Source: RH-AL1 sp965198485
GTDB lineage: Bacteria; Pseudomonadota; Alphaproteobacteria; Rhizobiales; Beijerinckiaceae
Assembly: GCA_965198485.1 (NCBI GenBank)
Contig: CBDAPQ010000005.1
Location: 2,790,001-2,854,000, forward strand
Direction: 5' to 3'
DNA length: 64,000 bases
The notes under the pieces are model-generated. The model was not told the DNA's origin and ran no database searches. It saw only the letters and a program-made list of their open reading frames with translations. The position numbers were made by a program, and so were the translations under genes. Positions 17,527 to 26,215 of the stretch are shown piece after piece (the stretch's first letter is position 1; every line of letters begins with the position of its first letter).

Positions 17527-18840
17527 ATGTTGGAAGAACGCCTCACGACCCTGCTGCAGGTCGACGACGTGGTGCAGCGCTACCGCACCGGCTCTGGCGA
17601 TGTCGGTCCCCTGGTGCTCGATCACGTCTCGCTCAAGCTGAAGCCCGGCGAGATCGTCGGCCTGCTCGGCCGGTCCGGCTGCGGCAAGTCCTCGCTCCTG
17701 CGGATCGTCGCCGGCCTCGCCTTCCCCGCCGAGGGCGCGGTCACCTATGAGAACGCGCCAGTGACCGGCCCCGTCGACGGCGTCGCCATGGTGTTCCAGT
17801 CTTTTGCACTGTTTCCTTGGCTAACCGTTCTCGCCAACGTCGAGCTCGGCTTGCGCGCCAAAGGCATACCGGAGGAGCAGGCGCGCCAGCGCGCGCTCAA
17901 GGCGATCGACCTGATCGGCCTCGACGGCTTCGAATCCGCCTTCCCCAAGGAGCTCTCGGGCGGCATGCGCCAGCGCGTCGGCTTCGCCCGTGCGCTCGTG
18001 GTCGACCCGAAGATCCTGCTGATGGACGAGCCGTTCTCGGCGCTCGACGTGCTCACCGCCGAGACGCTGCGGACCGACCTTCTCGACCTCTGGGTCGAAG
18101 GCCGCATGCCGATCAAGTCCATCCTCATGGTGACACACAACATCGAGGAGGCGGTGCTGATGTGCGACCGCATCGTGGTGCTGTCCTCGAACCCAGGTCG
18201 CATCGCCGCCGAGATCACGGTGACCCTACAGCACCCGCGCAACCGGCTCGATCCAGAGTTCCGGCAGATGGTCGACCGCATTTATGCGCTGATGACCAAG
18301 CGTGCCGCCCCGGTGCCGCCCGGCCGCGACGGTGCCTTTCCCGGCCTCGGCCTGGGCATGGCGCTACCGCGCGTCTCCACAAACACGATCGCCGGCATGA
18401 TCGAAGAGGTGCACGCCGAGCCCTACAGCGGCCAGGCCAAGATGCCCGAGCTGGCCGACTCGCTGCAGATGGAGATCGACGACCTGTTCCCCGTCGCCGA
18501 AACACTGCAGCTGATGCGCTTCGCCGAGATCGGCGACGGCGCGATCAAGCTGACGGCGGCGGGCAACCGCTTCGCCGACATGGCGACCGATGCCCGCAAG
18601 AAGCTGTTCGGCGACCACCTGCTGGCCTACGTGCCGCTCGCCGCCCGCATCAAGATGGTGCTGGACGAGCGCCCCTCGCACTCCGCCCGCTCGTCGCGTT
18701 TCCTGGAAGAGCTCGAGGATCACATGTCCGACGAATACGCCGACCGCACCCTGAAGAGCGTGGTGAACTGGGGTCGTTATGGCGAACTCTTCGCCTACGA
18801 CGAGGGCTCGGAGACGCTGAGTTTGGAGAACCCGACGTAG
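17527..18840 (+). CDS. ABC transporter ATPase with C-terminal AAA-associated domain
   Basis: A 437-residue ATPase partner of the fused permease. Walker A is GRSGCGKSS, the Q-loop is VFQSFALFPW, the signature is LSGGMRQRVGFARAL, Walker B is ILLMDEPFSALD, and the switch histidine is in VTHNIEEA. Residues about 290-430 form the extra C-terminal domain found in NitT/TauT-type ATPases of this subgroup, probably regulatory. The substrate is unknown because the binding protein is missing from the locus. Confidence 0.9.
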   Translation: MLEERLTTLLQVDDVVQRYRTGSGDVGPLVLDHVSLKLKPGEIVGLLGRSGCGKSSLLRIVAGLAFPAEGAVTYENAPVTGPVDGVAMVFQSFALFPWLTVLANVELGLRAKGIPEEQARQRALKAIDLIGLDGFESAFPKELSGGMRQRVGFARALVVDPKILLMDEPFSALDVLTAETLRTDLLDLWVEGRMPIKSILMVTHNIEEAVLMCDRIVVLSSNPGRIAAEITVTLQHPRNRLDPEFRQMVDRIYALMTKRAAPVPPGRDGAFPGLGLGMALPRVSTNTIAGMIEEVHAEPYSGQAKMPELADSLQMEIDDLFPVAETLQLMRFAEIGDGAIKLTAAGNRFADMATDARKKLFGDHLLAYVPLAARIKMVLDERPSHSARSSRFLEELEDHMSDEYADRTLKSVVNWGRYGELFAYDEGSETLSLENPT

Positions 18841-18877
18841 CGTCTGTCGGTAATGGAAGGCGTGCTACGATATTGGT

Positions 18878-19090
18878 ATGCGCAAGCAGGTCGAAACGAT
18901 TGACGACGTGGACCTCGTTTCGCTTGTCGGCGGCGTACACCATCGGCGACAATGGACCGACTTAGCAGGTGCTCGGGCTCGGCAAATCTCCGCTGAAGGG
19001 CAACAAAGTATGCGGATCGAACTCCTGGAGAGCGGCGAGATCATCGACTACCCACTCGCCGACATTCTGGAAGATCGTTTCGAGGTCTGA
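18878..19090 (+). CDS. Small protein upstream of VapD, VapX-like putative antitoxin
   Basis: A 70-residue protein whose last 26 residues (MRIELLESGEIIDYPLADIL and after) form the most conserved-looking part; translation could also begin at that internal methionine. Its TGA overlaps the vapD ATG by one base. Position and size fit the antitoxin of VapXD toxin-antitoxin pairs, for which a VapX antitoxin upstream of VapD is known in Haemophilus. The assignment rests mainly on position. Confidence 0.55.
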   Translation: MRKQVETIDDVDLVSLVGGVHHRRQWTDLAGARARQISAEGQQSMRIELLESGEIIDYPLADILEDRFEV

Positions 19091-19383
19091 TGTTCGCTAC
19101 AGCTTTCGACCTCGATGTTGCAGAGGTTACGCGGTTGCACCCGAAAAGTACGAAGCAAGCCTACACAGATATCCGGAAAGCCTTGACGTCCGTGGACTAC
19201 GAATGTGTGCAAGGTAGCGTCGACGTGCAGAAGAGCGGCGATCCTGCCACGCTCCACCTCGCGATCGCCGCGCTACGAGCCCTGCCTTGGTTCGGAGGAA
19301 GCGTTCGAGACATTCGCGCCTTCCGTGTCGAGAACTTTTCCGATTTCACGCCGATCATGAAGTCGTCTCAGCTCCTGAGCTGA
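19090..19383 (+). CDS. vapD: VapD family endoribonuclease (Cas2-like fold)
   Basis: A 97-residue protein recognisable along its length as VapD. It opens with MFATAFDLDV (the conserved acidic Asp of the ferredoxin-like first strand), then AYTDIRKAL, VQGSV, LRALPWFGGSVRDIRAFRVE and FSDFTPIM. VapD proteins are small ribonucleases related to Cas2 that act as toxins in some bacteria. The last six residues extend past the usual end, and the stop codon lies inside the 3' end of the convergent hflX gene (16-bp overlap). Confidence 0.88.
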   Translation: MFATAFDLDVAEVTRLHPKSTKQAYTDIRKALTSVDYECVQGSVDVQKSGDPATLHLAIAALRALPWFGGSVRDIRAFRVENFSDFTPIMKSSQLLS

Positions 19384-20657
19384 TCCACCCCGAACCGCGC
19401 CCGCACCTGGTCGGCCCGCTCCGGCGGCACGCGAACCGTCAGCGACACCGCGCCCGAGACCTCGCCGTCGCTGCGCCGCAGCACCTCGGCGTGCGCGTAG
19501 AGCCAGGCCAGCCCCTGCCCGTCGGCGGGGTCGAGCGTCAGATCGATCACCGCCCGGCCCTCGGCGATGCGGCCCTCGATCTCGTCGAGCAGCCGCTCCT
19601 CGCCCTCGCCGGTGAGTGCCGAAACCAGGATCGGTCGAGCGTCACTATTGCGCCGCCTGGCTTCGTTCGCGACGATCGCCACACGCTCGGGATCGAGCAG
19701 GTCGAGCTTGTTCCACACCTCGACGAGCCGGCCATGGTCCGTCGCATCGATGCCGAGATCGCCCAGGATGCTCTCGACGTCGGCGGACTGAGCCTCGCTG
19801 TCCTCGTGCGAGATGTCGCGCACGTGAAGGATCACGTCGGCCTCAATGACCTCCTCCAGCGTGGCGCGGAAGGCGGAAACGAGCATGGTCGGCAGATCGG
19901 AGATGAAGCCCACGGTGTCCGACAGGATGATGCGCGAGCCGTGCGGCAGTTTCACGTCGCGCAGCGTCGGATCGAGCGTGGCGAACAGCATGTCCTGCGC
20001 CAGCACGGTGGCGCGCGTCAGCCGATTGAAGAGCGTCGACTTGCCGGCGTTGGTGTAGCCCACGAGCGCTACGATCGGATACGGCACGTCGCTGCGCTTC
20101 TTGCGGTGCAGCGAGCGTGTGCGCTTGACCTTCTCGAGGTCGGCTTCGATGCGCACCATACGCTCGGAGATCAGCCGACGGTCGGTCTCGATCTGCGTCT
20201 CGCCAGGGCCGCCAAGGAAGCCGAAGCCGCCGCGCTGGCGCTCGAGATGGGTCCAGGACCGCACCAGCCGCGACTTCTGGTACTCGAGGTGAGCGAGCTC
20301 GACCTGCAGCGAACCTTCGCGCGTGCGGGCGCGGCGGCCGAAAATCTCGAGAATAAGTCCGGTGCGGTCGATGACCTTGGCCTTGAACGCCTTCTCGAGA
20401 TTGCGCTGCTGCACCGGCGAGAGCGCACAATCCATGAACACCAGCGACACGTCATCTGCTTCGACGCGGCCGGCGATCTCTTCGACCTTTCCCTTTCCGA
20501 GGAAGGTCGCGGGGCGTACCTGACCCAACTTGACGATGGTCTCGTCAACGACGTCAAGGTCGATGGCGCGCGCCAAGCCGCCGGCTTCTGCGACCCTGGC
20601 CTCGGGTGAACGTTGCGGCTCCTCGCCAAGACGCCCCGTAACATAGGGCCCGAGCAC
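19368..20657 (-). CDS. hflX: GTPase HflX
   Basis: Ribosome-associated GTPase that splits stalled or stress-inactivated 70S ribosomes. It has the HflX N-terminal domain and a Gly-rich segment (RQRGGFGFLGGPGETQIETD). The GTPase domain shows G1 GYTNAGKST, G3 DTVGF and G4 NKLD. The frame begins with GTG 20657 (VLGPYVTGR). Codons upstream remain open and encode a plausible N-terminal extension back towards hfq without an ATG, so the true start may lie upstream. The hfq-hflX order is conserved in proteobacteria. It is convergent with vapD. Confidence 0.93.
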   Translation of the reverse strand: MLGPYVTGRLGEEPQRSPEARVAEAGGLARAIDLDVVDETIVKLGQVRPATFLGKGKVEEIAGRVEADDVSLVFMDCALSPVQQRNLEKAFKAKVIDRTGLILEIFGRRARTREGSLQVELAHLEYQKSRLVRSWTHLERQRGGFGFLGGPGETQIETDRRLISERMVRIEADLEKVKRTRSLHRKKRSDVPYPIVALVGYTNAGKSTLFNRLTRATVLAQDMLFATLDPTLRDVKLPHGSRIILSDTVGFISDLPTMLVSAFRATLEEVIEADVILHVRDISHEDSEAQSADVESILGDLGIDATDHGRLVEVWNKLDLLDPERVAIVANEARRRNSDARPILVSALTGEGEERLLDEIEGRIAEGRAVIDLTLDPADGQGLAWLYAHAEVLRRSDGEVSGAVSLTVRVPPERADQVRARFGVDQLRS

Positions 20658-20752
20658 TAGTGCCCGCGTAGCAGCTGCCGCTGCCGCCTCGTCCCGATCC
20701 AGTCCGGCGAACGTCGTGTCGATGAGATCAATCCGCGCGGCGCTTGGAAGCT

Positions 20753-21007
20753 TTATTCGGCAACGATCGCATCCTCGCCGGGCTCGAACATCTGAATGGG
20801 GTGTCCAGGCATGATTGTCGAGATGGCGTGTTTGTAGACAAGCTGAGAATGGCCGTCGCGGCGCAGCAGGACGCAGAAATTGTCAAACCAGGTGACAACG
20901 CCCTGGAGCTTGACGCCGTTGACCAGGAAGATCGTGAGCGGCACCTTGTTCTTGCGAAGATGATTGAGAAACGTGTCTTGCAGGTTCTGGGGACGCTCGG
21001 CCATCAT
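20753..21007 (-). CDS. hfq: RNA chaperone Hfq
   Basis: An 84-residue Sm-like protein that forms a hexameric ring pairing small RNAs with mRNAs. The Sm1 region LRKNKVPLTIFLVNGVKLQG and the Sm2 motif VYKHAISTI are intact. It has ATGATG at the start; GGAG lies 8 bp from the first ATG, which I use. The C-terminal tail is short, as usual in alphaproteobacteria. It precedes hflX in the same operon. Confidence 0.97.
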   Translation of the reverse strand: MMAERPQNLQDTFLNHLRKNKVPLTIFLVNGVKLQGVVTWFDNFCVLLRRDGHSQLVYKHAISTIMPGHPIQMFEPGEDAIVAE

Positions 21008-21238
21008 GCTACACGCTCCGTCTTCTTATTATTGGACCGCTCCCAAGGCAGCCGGTATGTAACCGCGCGATCCTCTCGCGGACATCCGTGTCTAGTGCCT
21101 CCCTCGCCCGAACGGCAAGGCGGAATCGTCCAAGAAAACAAGCTTGGCGCAGAGCGCGTCGGCAGAACACACCTGCGACAGCCTTGACCACCTCCGATCG
21201 ATCGGGCAAGCCGAGGCGCAGGGAGAGGCTTGCGATCG

Positions 21239-22171
21239 ATGACGCGTTGGAGTGAGGGCAGCGACTTCGTCGAAAGGCTGGGGTTCGTCGCCGAGGCTAC
21301 GGAGCGCATGCTGGAGCGGCTGCTCGCGGATGCGACGCTTCCCGGCGAGATCGCGCGCCCCTCGCGCTTCATGGAAGCGATGCGCTATGCCAGCCTTGCC
21401 GGAGGCAAGCGGCTGCGCCCCTTCCTGGTGGTCGAAGCGGCACGGCTCTTCGGTGCAGAGGGCGACGGCGTGCTGCGCGCCGCCTGCGCGCTGGAGATGA
21501 TCCACTGCTACTCGCTGGTCCACGACGATCTTCCGGCGATGGACGACGACGACATGCGCCGCGGCCGCCCGACCACCCACAAGGCCTACGATGAGGCCAC
21601 CGCCATCCTGGTGGGCGACGGACTGCTGACGCTGGCTTTCGACATTACCGCCGACCCCGCCACCCACCCCGATCCGGCAGTGCGGGTACAGCTCGTGCTG
21701 GAACTGGCGCGCCATAGCGGGATCGGCGGCATGGTCGGCGGTCAGATCCTCGATCTGGAAGCGGAGGCAGCGACGGCACCTCACACCGCCGAGACCGTGA
21801 TCCGCGTGCAGGCGATGAAGACCGGCGCGCTGTTGCATTACGCTGTACTGGCCGGCGCCTTGATGGGCGGCGCTGATGCCGTCGCCACCGCCGCCATGTC
21901 GCGTTACGGCAAGGCGCTCGGCGCCGCCTTCCAGGTGGCCGACGACATTCTCGACGTCGAGGCCGATTCCGCCGCGCTGGGCAAGGCCGCCGGCAAGGAT
22001 GCCGGCCGCAACAAGGCGACGCTGGTCGCAGCGATCGGTCTCGAGGCCGCCCGCGCCCGCCGCGACGCGCTCGCCGACGAGGCGGTGGTTGCGCTCGACG
22101 CGCTGCCGCAAGGCGCCACCGCCGACGTCCTGCGCGATGCCGCCCGCTTTGCCGTGACCCGCAAGAGCTAG
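21239..22171 (+). CDS. ispA: Polyprenyl (farnesyl/geranylgeranyl) diphosphate synthase
   Basis: A 310-residue trans-prenyltransferase condensing isopentenyl diphosphate with allylic diphosphates. The first aspartate-rich motif with its insert (HDDLPAMDDDDMRRGRPT) and the second (DDILDVE) are both present, as are GKRLRPFL and the MKTGALL block. ATG 21239 follows GGGAGAGG at 10 bp; TTG 21230 is too close to that site. The bacterial-type insert in the first motif supports farnesyl diphosphate synthase, although product length cannot be fixed by eye. Confidence 0.9.
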   Translation: MTRWSEGSDFVERLGFVAEATERMLERLLADATLPGEIARPSRFMEAMRYASLAGGKRLRPFLVVEAARLFGAEGDGVLRAACALEMIHCYSLVHDDLPAMDDDDMRRGRPTTHKAYDEATAILVGDGLLTLAFDITADPATHPDPAVRVQLVLELARHSGIGGMVGGQILDLEAEAATAPHTAETVIRVQAMKTGALLHYAVLAGALMGGADAVATAAMSRYGKALGAAFQVADDILDVEADSAALGKAAGKDAGRNKATLVAAIGLEAARARRDALADEAVVALDALPQGATADVLRDAARFAVTRKS

Positions 22172-22178
22172 AAAGCCG

Positions 22179-22880
22179 ATGGCCGACGCGCCGGCACGGC
22201 ACCGCCCGCGCTTCCTGCTCGGTCGCGTGATGCTGGCGCGGCCGCGGCTGCTCGCCGGCGTGCTCGTCGCGATCGTCGCCTATCTGCTGACGCCACGCTG
22301 GCTGGATAGCGCCACGCGCCTGCTGGTCGCCTGGGATCTCGGCACCATCCTCTATATCGCGGCGAGCTTAGCCGCCGCGGCTCGGGCCACGCCTCAGACC
22401 TTGCGCTGGCGCGCCGCCATCACCGACGAGGGCCGCTTCGCCATCCTGATCCTGGTGTCGGTCGCCGCCTTCGCCTCGATGGGCGCGATCTTCGCCCAGC
22501 TCGCCATCACCAAGGACCTCAAGGGGCTCGACAAGGGGCTGCACCTAGGCCTCGCCGGCCTCACCATCCTCTCGGCTTGGGTGTTCATCCACCTCACCTA
22601 CGCGATGCATTACGCCCACGAGTACTTCGACGAGACCAAGGGCAAGCCCGGCGAACCGCTGCGGCTCAAAGGCGGCGTCAACTTTCCAGGAACCGACGAG
22701 CCCGACTATTGGGACTTCTTCTATTTCGCGTTCATCATCGGCGTGGCGGCGCAGACCGCCGACGTGTCGATCACCTCGAAGGCGATCCGGCGGACCTCGC
22801 TGGCGCATTCGATCCTGTCGTTTTTCTTCAACTCCGCGATCCTGGCGCTGACGATCAACATCGCCGCCGGGCTTATCTGA
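22179..22880 (+). CDS. DUF1345 family membrane protein
   Basis: A 233-residue integral membrane protein with about five predicted membrane segments. It has the DUF1345 hallmark block FIHLTYAMHYAHEYF followed by a soluble stretch and the PDYWDFFYFAFIIGVA segment. The function of the family is unknown. It starts 7 bp after the prenyl synthase stop codon, so the two are probably co-transcribed. Confidence 0.85.
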   Translation: MADAPARHRPRFLLGRVMLARPRLLAGVLVAIVAYLLTPRWLDSATRLLVAWDLGTILYIAASLAAAARATPQTLRWRAAITDEGRFAILILVSVAAFASMGAIFAQLAITKDLKGLDKGLHLGLAGLTILSAWVFIHLTYAMHYAHEYFDETKGKPGEPLRLKGGVNFPGTDEPDYWDFFYFAFIIGVAAQTADVSITSKAIRRTSLAHSILSFFFNSAILALTINIAAGLI

Positions 22881-22938
22881 ACGGTGGCCACGCCCGCGGA
22901 TGCTATTCGGCTAAGCGAGCTCGTGAAAGAACGACCAG

Positions 22939-23223
22939 ATGAAAAGCGACGAGGTCATCGCCACTCTCCGGCAATCCGAGAAGGATCTACGCGCCCGAGG
23001 CGTCCGGCACCCCGCCTTGTTCGGTTCGGTCGCCCGCTGCGATCACAGGCCCGAAGGCGGTATAGACATCGAACTCGAGGCCGTTCGGGACGTCTACACC
23101 TACGTCGGCCTCAAGACCTTCATCGCCGGAATGTTCACCGGTCCGGTCGACATCGTCGACCGCGGGGCACTGCGTCCGCATCCGAGATCGCCTGCCGAAA
23201 ACGACGCACTCTATGCCTTCTAA
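22939..23223 (+). CDS. MNT-type nucleotidyltransferase, active-site altered
   Basis: A 94-residue minimal nucleotidyltransferase of the type paired with HEPN toxins (MntA-like antitoxin), which transfers nucleotides to the HEPN partner. The GSVAR motif is present (LFGSVARCD). The following acidic pair, normally SDIDL, reads GGIDIEL, so the second Asp is Glu and the preceding Ser is Gly. It overlaps the start of a broken HEPN gene. Because the partner is inactivated, this gene may also be decaying. Confidence 0.75.
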   Translation: MKSDEVIATLRQSEKDLRARGVRHPALFGSVARCDHRPEGGIDIELEAVRDVYTYVGLKTFIAGMFTGPVDIVDRGALRPHPRSPAENDALYAF

Positions 23224-23545
23224 GTCATCAGCAGACCGTCTGCTACACATCTGAAACAGCATCTACAAGTCCAGGCTCTGCCTCGTTTTTCATGCCGTCA
23301 CGCGTTGCCTCGAGATCATATCGGAAGCGTCGCGACATCTGCCGGAAGAGATCGTCGCAAGACATCTGGATATTCCGTGGCGCGAGATGGCGGGGGCCGG
23401 GAACGTCTATCGCCATGACTACGAAGACGTGCAGCAACGGCTCGTCTGGGGCACAGTGCAGGTGCGTTTTCCGGCCCTGCTTTCGCTCGTCGAGCAGGAA
23501 CTTCTAAGTGAGATCGGCGGCGACGAGCATCCTGGTTCCACGTAG
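23213..23545 (+). pseudogene. HEPN (HepT/DUF86-like) toxin gene, interrupted
   Basis: Reading from ATG 23213, the frame encodes MPSKSSADRLLHI, then TGA at 23252, then continues in the same frame to TAG 23543. The downstream part is clear HEPN/DUF86 sequence: RCLEIISEASRHLPEE, PWREMAGAGNVYRHDYEDV and LPALL-like terminal helices. Between LLHI and the RCLEIISEAS helix, the residues are unlike the usual family (which has an ENI..I linker of about 30 residues) and about 15-20 residues appear to be missing. This points to a premature stop plus a small deletion. It overlaps the upstream MNT gene by 11 bp, as in functional MNT-HEPN pairs. Confidence 0.75.
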
Positions 23546-23593
23546 CCGCGTGCCGTCGCAGCGGCGGTTATGGTCACCTATCTATCCTCGCGC

Positions 23594-25252
23594 ATGAACC
23601 GCTTCGCCCTGCTGCTCGACCGCCTCGGCTACGAGCCCTCCCGCATTAACAAGTTGCGGCTGATGGTCGAATATTTCCGCACGACGCCGGATCCGGAACG
23701 CGGCTGGGCTCTGGCGGCGTTGACCGGCGTGCTGTCGTTCCAGCACGCCAAGCCCAACCTCATCCGTGCCCTGATCGCCACGCGCGTCGATCCCTACCTC
23801 TTCGATCTCTCTTACGACTACGTCGGCGACCTTTCCGAAACGGTGGCCTTGCTGTGGCCGGCGCCGCCGCCCGCGGTCGAGGGCCAAGAGTCGCCCACGC
23901 TCTCCGCCGTGGTGCTGGGCCTTGCCACCGTCGGCAAGCTCGGCCTGCCGGCGCTCATCGCCGGCTGGCTCGACCGACTCGACGAGACCGGCCGCTGGGC
24001 CCTGCTGAAGCTCATCACCGGCGCGCTTCGGGTGGGCGTCTCGGCGCGCCTCGCCAAGACGGCGGTGGCCGAGATCGGCAGTCGCGCCGCCAACGAAATC
24101 GAGGAGATCTGGCACGGCCTCGCCGCGCCCTACGTCGACCTCTTCGCCTGGGTCGAGGGCCGCGGCGAGCGCCCCGAAGCCGTCGACCCGGCGCCGTTCG
24201 CCCCCGCCATGCTGGCGCACCCTCTGGAGGAACGCGACGCCGAAGGGATCACGCCCGAGCTCTACGTCGCCGAGTGGAAATGGGACGGCATTCGCGTCCA
24301 GGCGGTGCGCGGCGTCGATCTCGAAGGCGACACGGTGGTGCGACTTTACTCGCGCACCGGCGAGGATATCTCCGGCACGTTCCCCGACCTCGGCGACATG
24401 CTCGCCGCGCTCCCGTCGCAGCGCTTCACGCTTGACGGCGAGCTGCTGGTGGTGCGCGAGGGCCTGGTGCAGCCCTTCGGCGTCCTGCAGCAGCGGCTCA
24501 ATCGGCGCGTCGTCTCGGCCAAGCTGATGGCCGACTATCCCGTCCACATCCGCGCCTACGACCTGCTGTCGGTCGACGGCGAGGACCTGCGCACCCTGCC
24601 TTTTGTCGAGCGCCGCAGCCGGCTGGAGGCCTTCGTCGCCACCGCCCGCCATCCCAAGCTCGACGTCTCGGCACCGGTGGCCTTCGCGACGCTCGAGGAT
24701 CTCGCCCTCGCCCGCCGCGACCCGCGCTGCGCCGGCGCCGGGGCCGACGCCGAGGCGGTCGAGGGCCTCATGCTGAAGCGCAAGGATTCGCCCTACGTGC
24801 CCGGCCGACCGAAGAGCCAGTGGTGGAAATGGAAACGCCAGCCCTTCACGGTCGACGCGGTGATGATGTACGCGCAGCGCGGCTCGGGGAAACGCTCGTC
24901 GTTCTACTCGGACTACACGTTCGGCGTCTGGCGCACCGAGGACGAGGGAGATGCCCTGGTACCGGTCGGCAAGGCCTATTCCGGCTTCACCGACGCGGAA
25001 TTGGCCAGGCTCGACCGGTTCGTGCGCAACAACACGATCAATCGTTTCGGCCCCGTGCGTGAGGTCGTGCACGGCGTCAACGAGGGCCTGGTGCTCGAGA
25101 TCGCGTTCGAGGGGCTGAACCGCTCGACAAGGCACCGCTCGGGCGTCGCCATGCGCTTTCCGCGCGTCGCCCGCATCCGTTGGGACAAGCCGACGCGCGA
25201 AGCCGACCGTATCGAGACGCTGGAAGCTTTGCTGCGGGTGCCTGCCACCTGA
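23594..25252 (+). CDS. ATP-dependent DNA ligase, cisplatin-damage-response type
   Basis: A 552-residue ATP-dependent ligase. The nucleophile lysine is in motif I, EWKWDGIR, near residue 230. An N-terminal helical DNA-binding domain and a C-terminal OB domain are present (motif IV-like EGLMLKRKDSPYVPG and the KWKRQP block). The start MNRFALLLDRLGYEPSR is characteristic of the alphaproteobacterial ligase family tied to DNA damage tolerance. The eight upstream codons in the frame are not. In many genomes this ligase sits with a ligase-associated exonuclease and helicase; neither is present here. Confidence 0.9.
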   Translation: MNRFALLLDRLGYEPSRINKLRLMVEYFRTTPDPERGWALAALTGVLSFQHAKPNLIRALIATRVDPYLFDLSYDYVGDLSETVALLWPAPPPAVEGQESPTLSAVVLGLATVGKLGLPALIAGWLDRLDETGRWALLKLITGALRVGVSARLAKTAVAEIGSRAANEIEEIWHGLAAPYVDLFAWVEGRGERPEAVDPAPFAPAMLAHPLEERDAEGITPELYVAEWKWDGIRVQAVRGVDLEGDTVVRLYSRTGEDISGTFPDLGDMLAALPSQRFTLDGELLVVREGLVQPFGVLQQRLNRRVVSAKLMADYPVHIRAYDLLSVDGEDLRTLPFVERRSRLEAFVATARHPKLDVSAPVAFATLEDLALARRDPRCAGAGADAEAVEGLMLKRKDSPYVPGRPKSQWWKWKRQPFTVDAVMMYAQRGSGKRSSFYSDYTFGVWRTEDEGDALVPVGKAYSGFTDAELARLDRFVRNNTINRFGPVREVVHGVNEGLVLEIAFEGLNRSTRHRSGVAMRFPRVARIRWDKPTREADRIETLEALLRVPAT

Positions 25253-25360
25253 GCATCGACGCGCGGCCTCGTTCGATCGGTAAATGGTTGCGCACAATGC
25301 ATTTGCCTTCTGCGCCGCACGCGCCATATCCACCCTGCGAAACGCAAACAGGAGCCTCGC

Positions 25361-26098
25361 ATGATCCGCGTCACGACCCTCACCGCCGTCAGCCTCTTCG
25401 CGTTCTCGACTGCCGCCTTTGCGGCGCCGCAACTCGAGCGCGTGCGCGGAACGGTGGAGAGCATGACGGACTCGTCGATCACCGTGAAGACGAACGACGG
25501 CAAGACCCAGGAGGTGAAGCTCGCTCCCAAAACAGGCTTCGTTTGGGTCGAGAAGTCGAGCCTCGACAACATCAAGGACGGCAAGTTCATCGGCACCGCG
25601 ACTAAAGGCGAGAACCCTCCAAAGGCCATCGAGCTGGTCATCTTCCCCGACGCCATGAAAGGCACGGCAGAGGGCCACTACGCCTGGGATTCGATTCCCG
25701 ACCAGACCGATGGCGGCCAGACCGTCAAGAAAAGCGCTATGACCAACGGCACCGTGAAGTCCTCGTCGGGCGGCGGCTCCATGACCAAGAGCGCGATGAC
25801 CAACGGGACGGTGAAATCCAGCTCAGGCGGTGCGATGACCAAGAGCGCCATGACCAATGGCACCGTAAAGTCGGGCGCAGCCACGGGCGGCGGCAAGATG
25901 ATCGACGTCACCTACGACAACGGGCAGTCGCTCAAAATAGAGGTCCCGGCCTCGGCGCCCGTCGTCGAGTTCGAACTAGCCGACAAGTCGATCGTGACCA
26001 AGGGCACCCACATCTTCACCGTAACAGCCAAGGACGGCTCGACGTTGACCTCGAGGCTCGTCGCCATCGGCAAGGATGGTCTAACCCCTCCGATGTGA
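25361..26098 (+). CDS. Exported protein with three KSAMTNGTVKS repeats
   Basis: A 245-residue protein with a cleavable signal peptide (cut after AAFAA, near residue 22). An N-terminal small beta domain follows (about 24-105; RGTVESMTDSSITVKTNDGK), which resembles DUF5666-like OB folds. In the middle, KSAMTNGTVKS occurs three times (about 127-175) separated by short Ser/Gly linkers. A C-terminal beta domain (about 180-245) ends the protein. It is flanked by an intrinsic terminator. The N-terminal domain suggests an exported binding protein. The repeat-array role is unknown. Confidence 0.75.
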   Translation: MIRVTTLTAVSLFAFSTAAFAAPQLERVRGTVESMTDSSITVKTNDGKTQEVKLAPKTGFVWVEKSSLDNIKDGKFIGTATKGENPPKAIELVIFPDAMKGTAEGHYAWDSIPDQTDGGQTVKKSAMTNGTVKSSSGGGSMTKSAMTNGTVKSSSGGAMTKSAMTNGTVKSGAATGGGKMIDVTYDNGQSLKIEVPASAPVVEFELADKSIVTKGTHIFTVTAKDGSTLTSRLVAIGKDGLTPPM

Positions 26099-26119
26099 GC
26101 GGCTTTGACTGGCCATCAT

Positions 26120-26150
26120 GAACGGCTCCTTCGAGAGCCGTTCTGTCTGG
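26120..26150 (+). terminator. Intrinsic terminator after the KSAMTNG-repeat gene
   Basis: A perfect 9-bp stem GAACGGCTC-CTTCGA-GAGCCGTTC starts 21 bp after the stop codon and is followed by TGTCTGG. The T run is interrupted, but the stem is strong. Confidence 0.6.
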
Positions 26151-26215
26151 CTGGTTTCGGCGCCCTGTCTTGGGCACTGACCGCGCGTCGCGACGGGCTC
26201 AACGCAACAAGCGCT

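Noticed and set aside
18969..19217. An 82-codon frame overlapping the VapX-like and VapD genes
   Set aside because: It lies in a different frame across two genes that are coupled and better supported.
23582..25678. A long open frame (698 codons) on the minus strand, opposite the DNA ligase
   Set aside because: It is the mirror of a high-GC gene with intact ligase motifs on the plus strand; its product is Arg/Gly/His-rich with no family resemblance. The same applies to 914-2773, 3346-5034, 5535-6827 and 49509-51254 on the minus strand.
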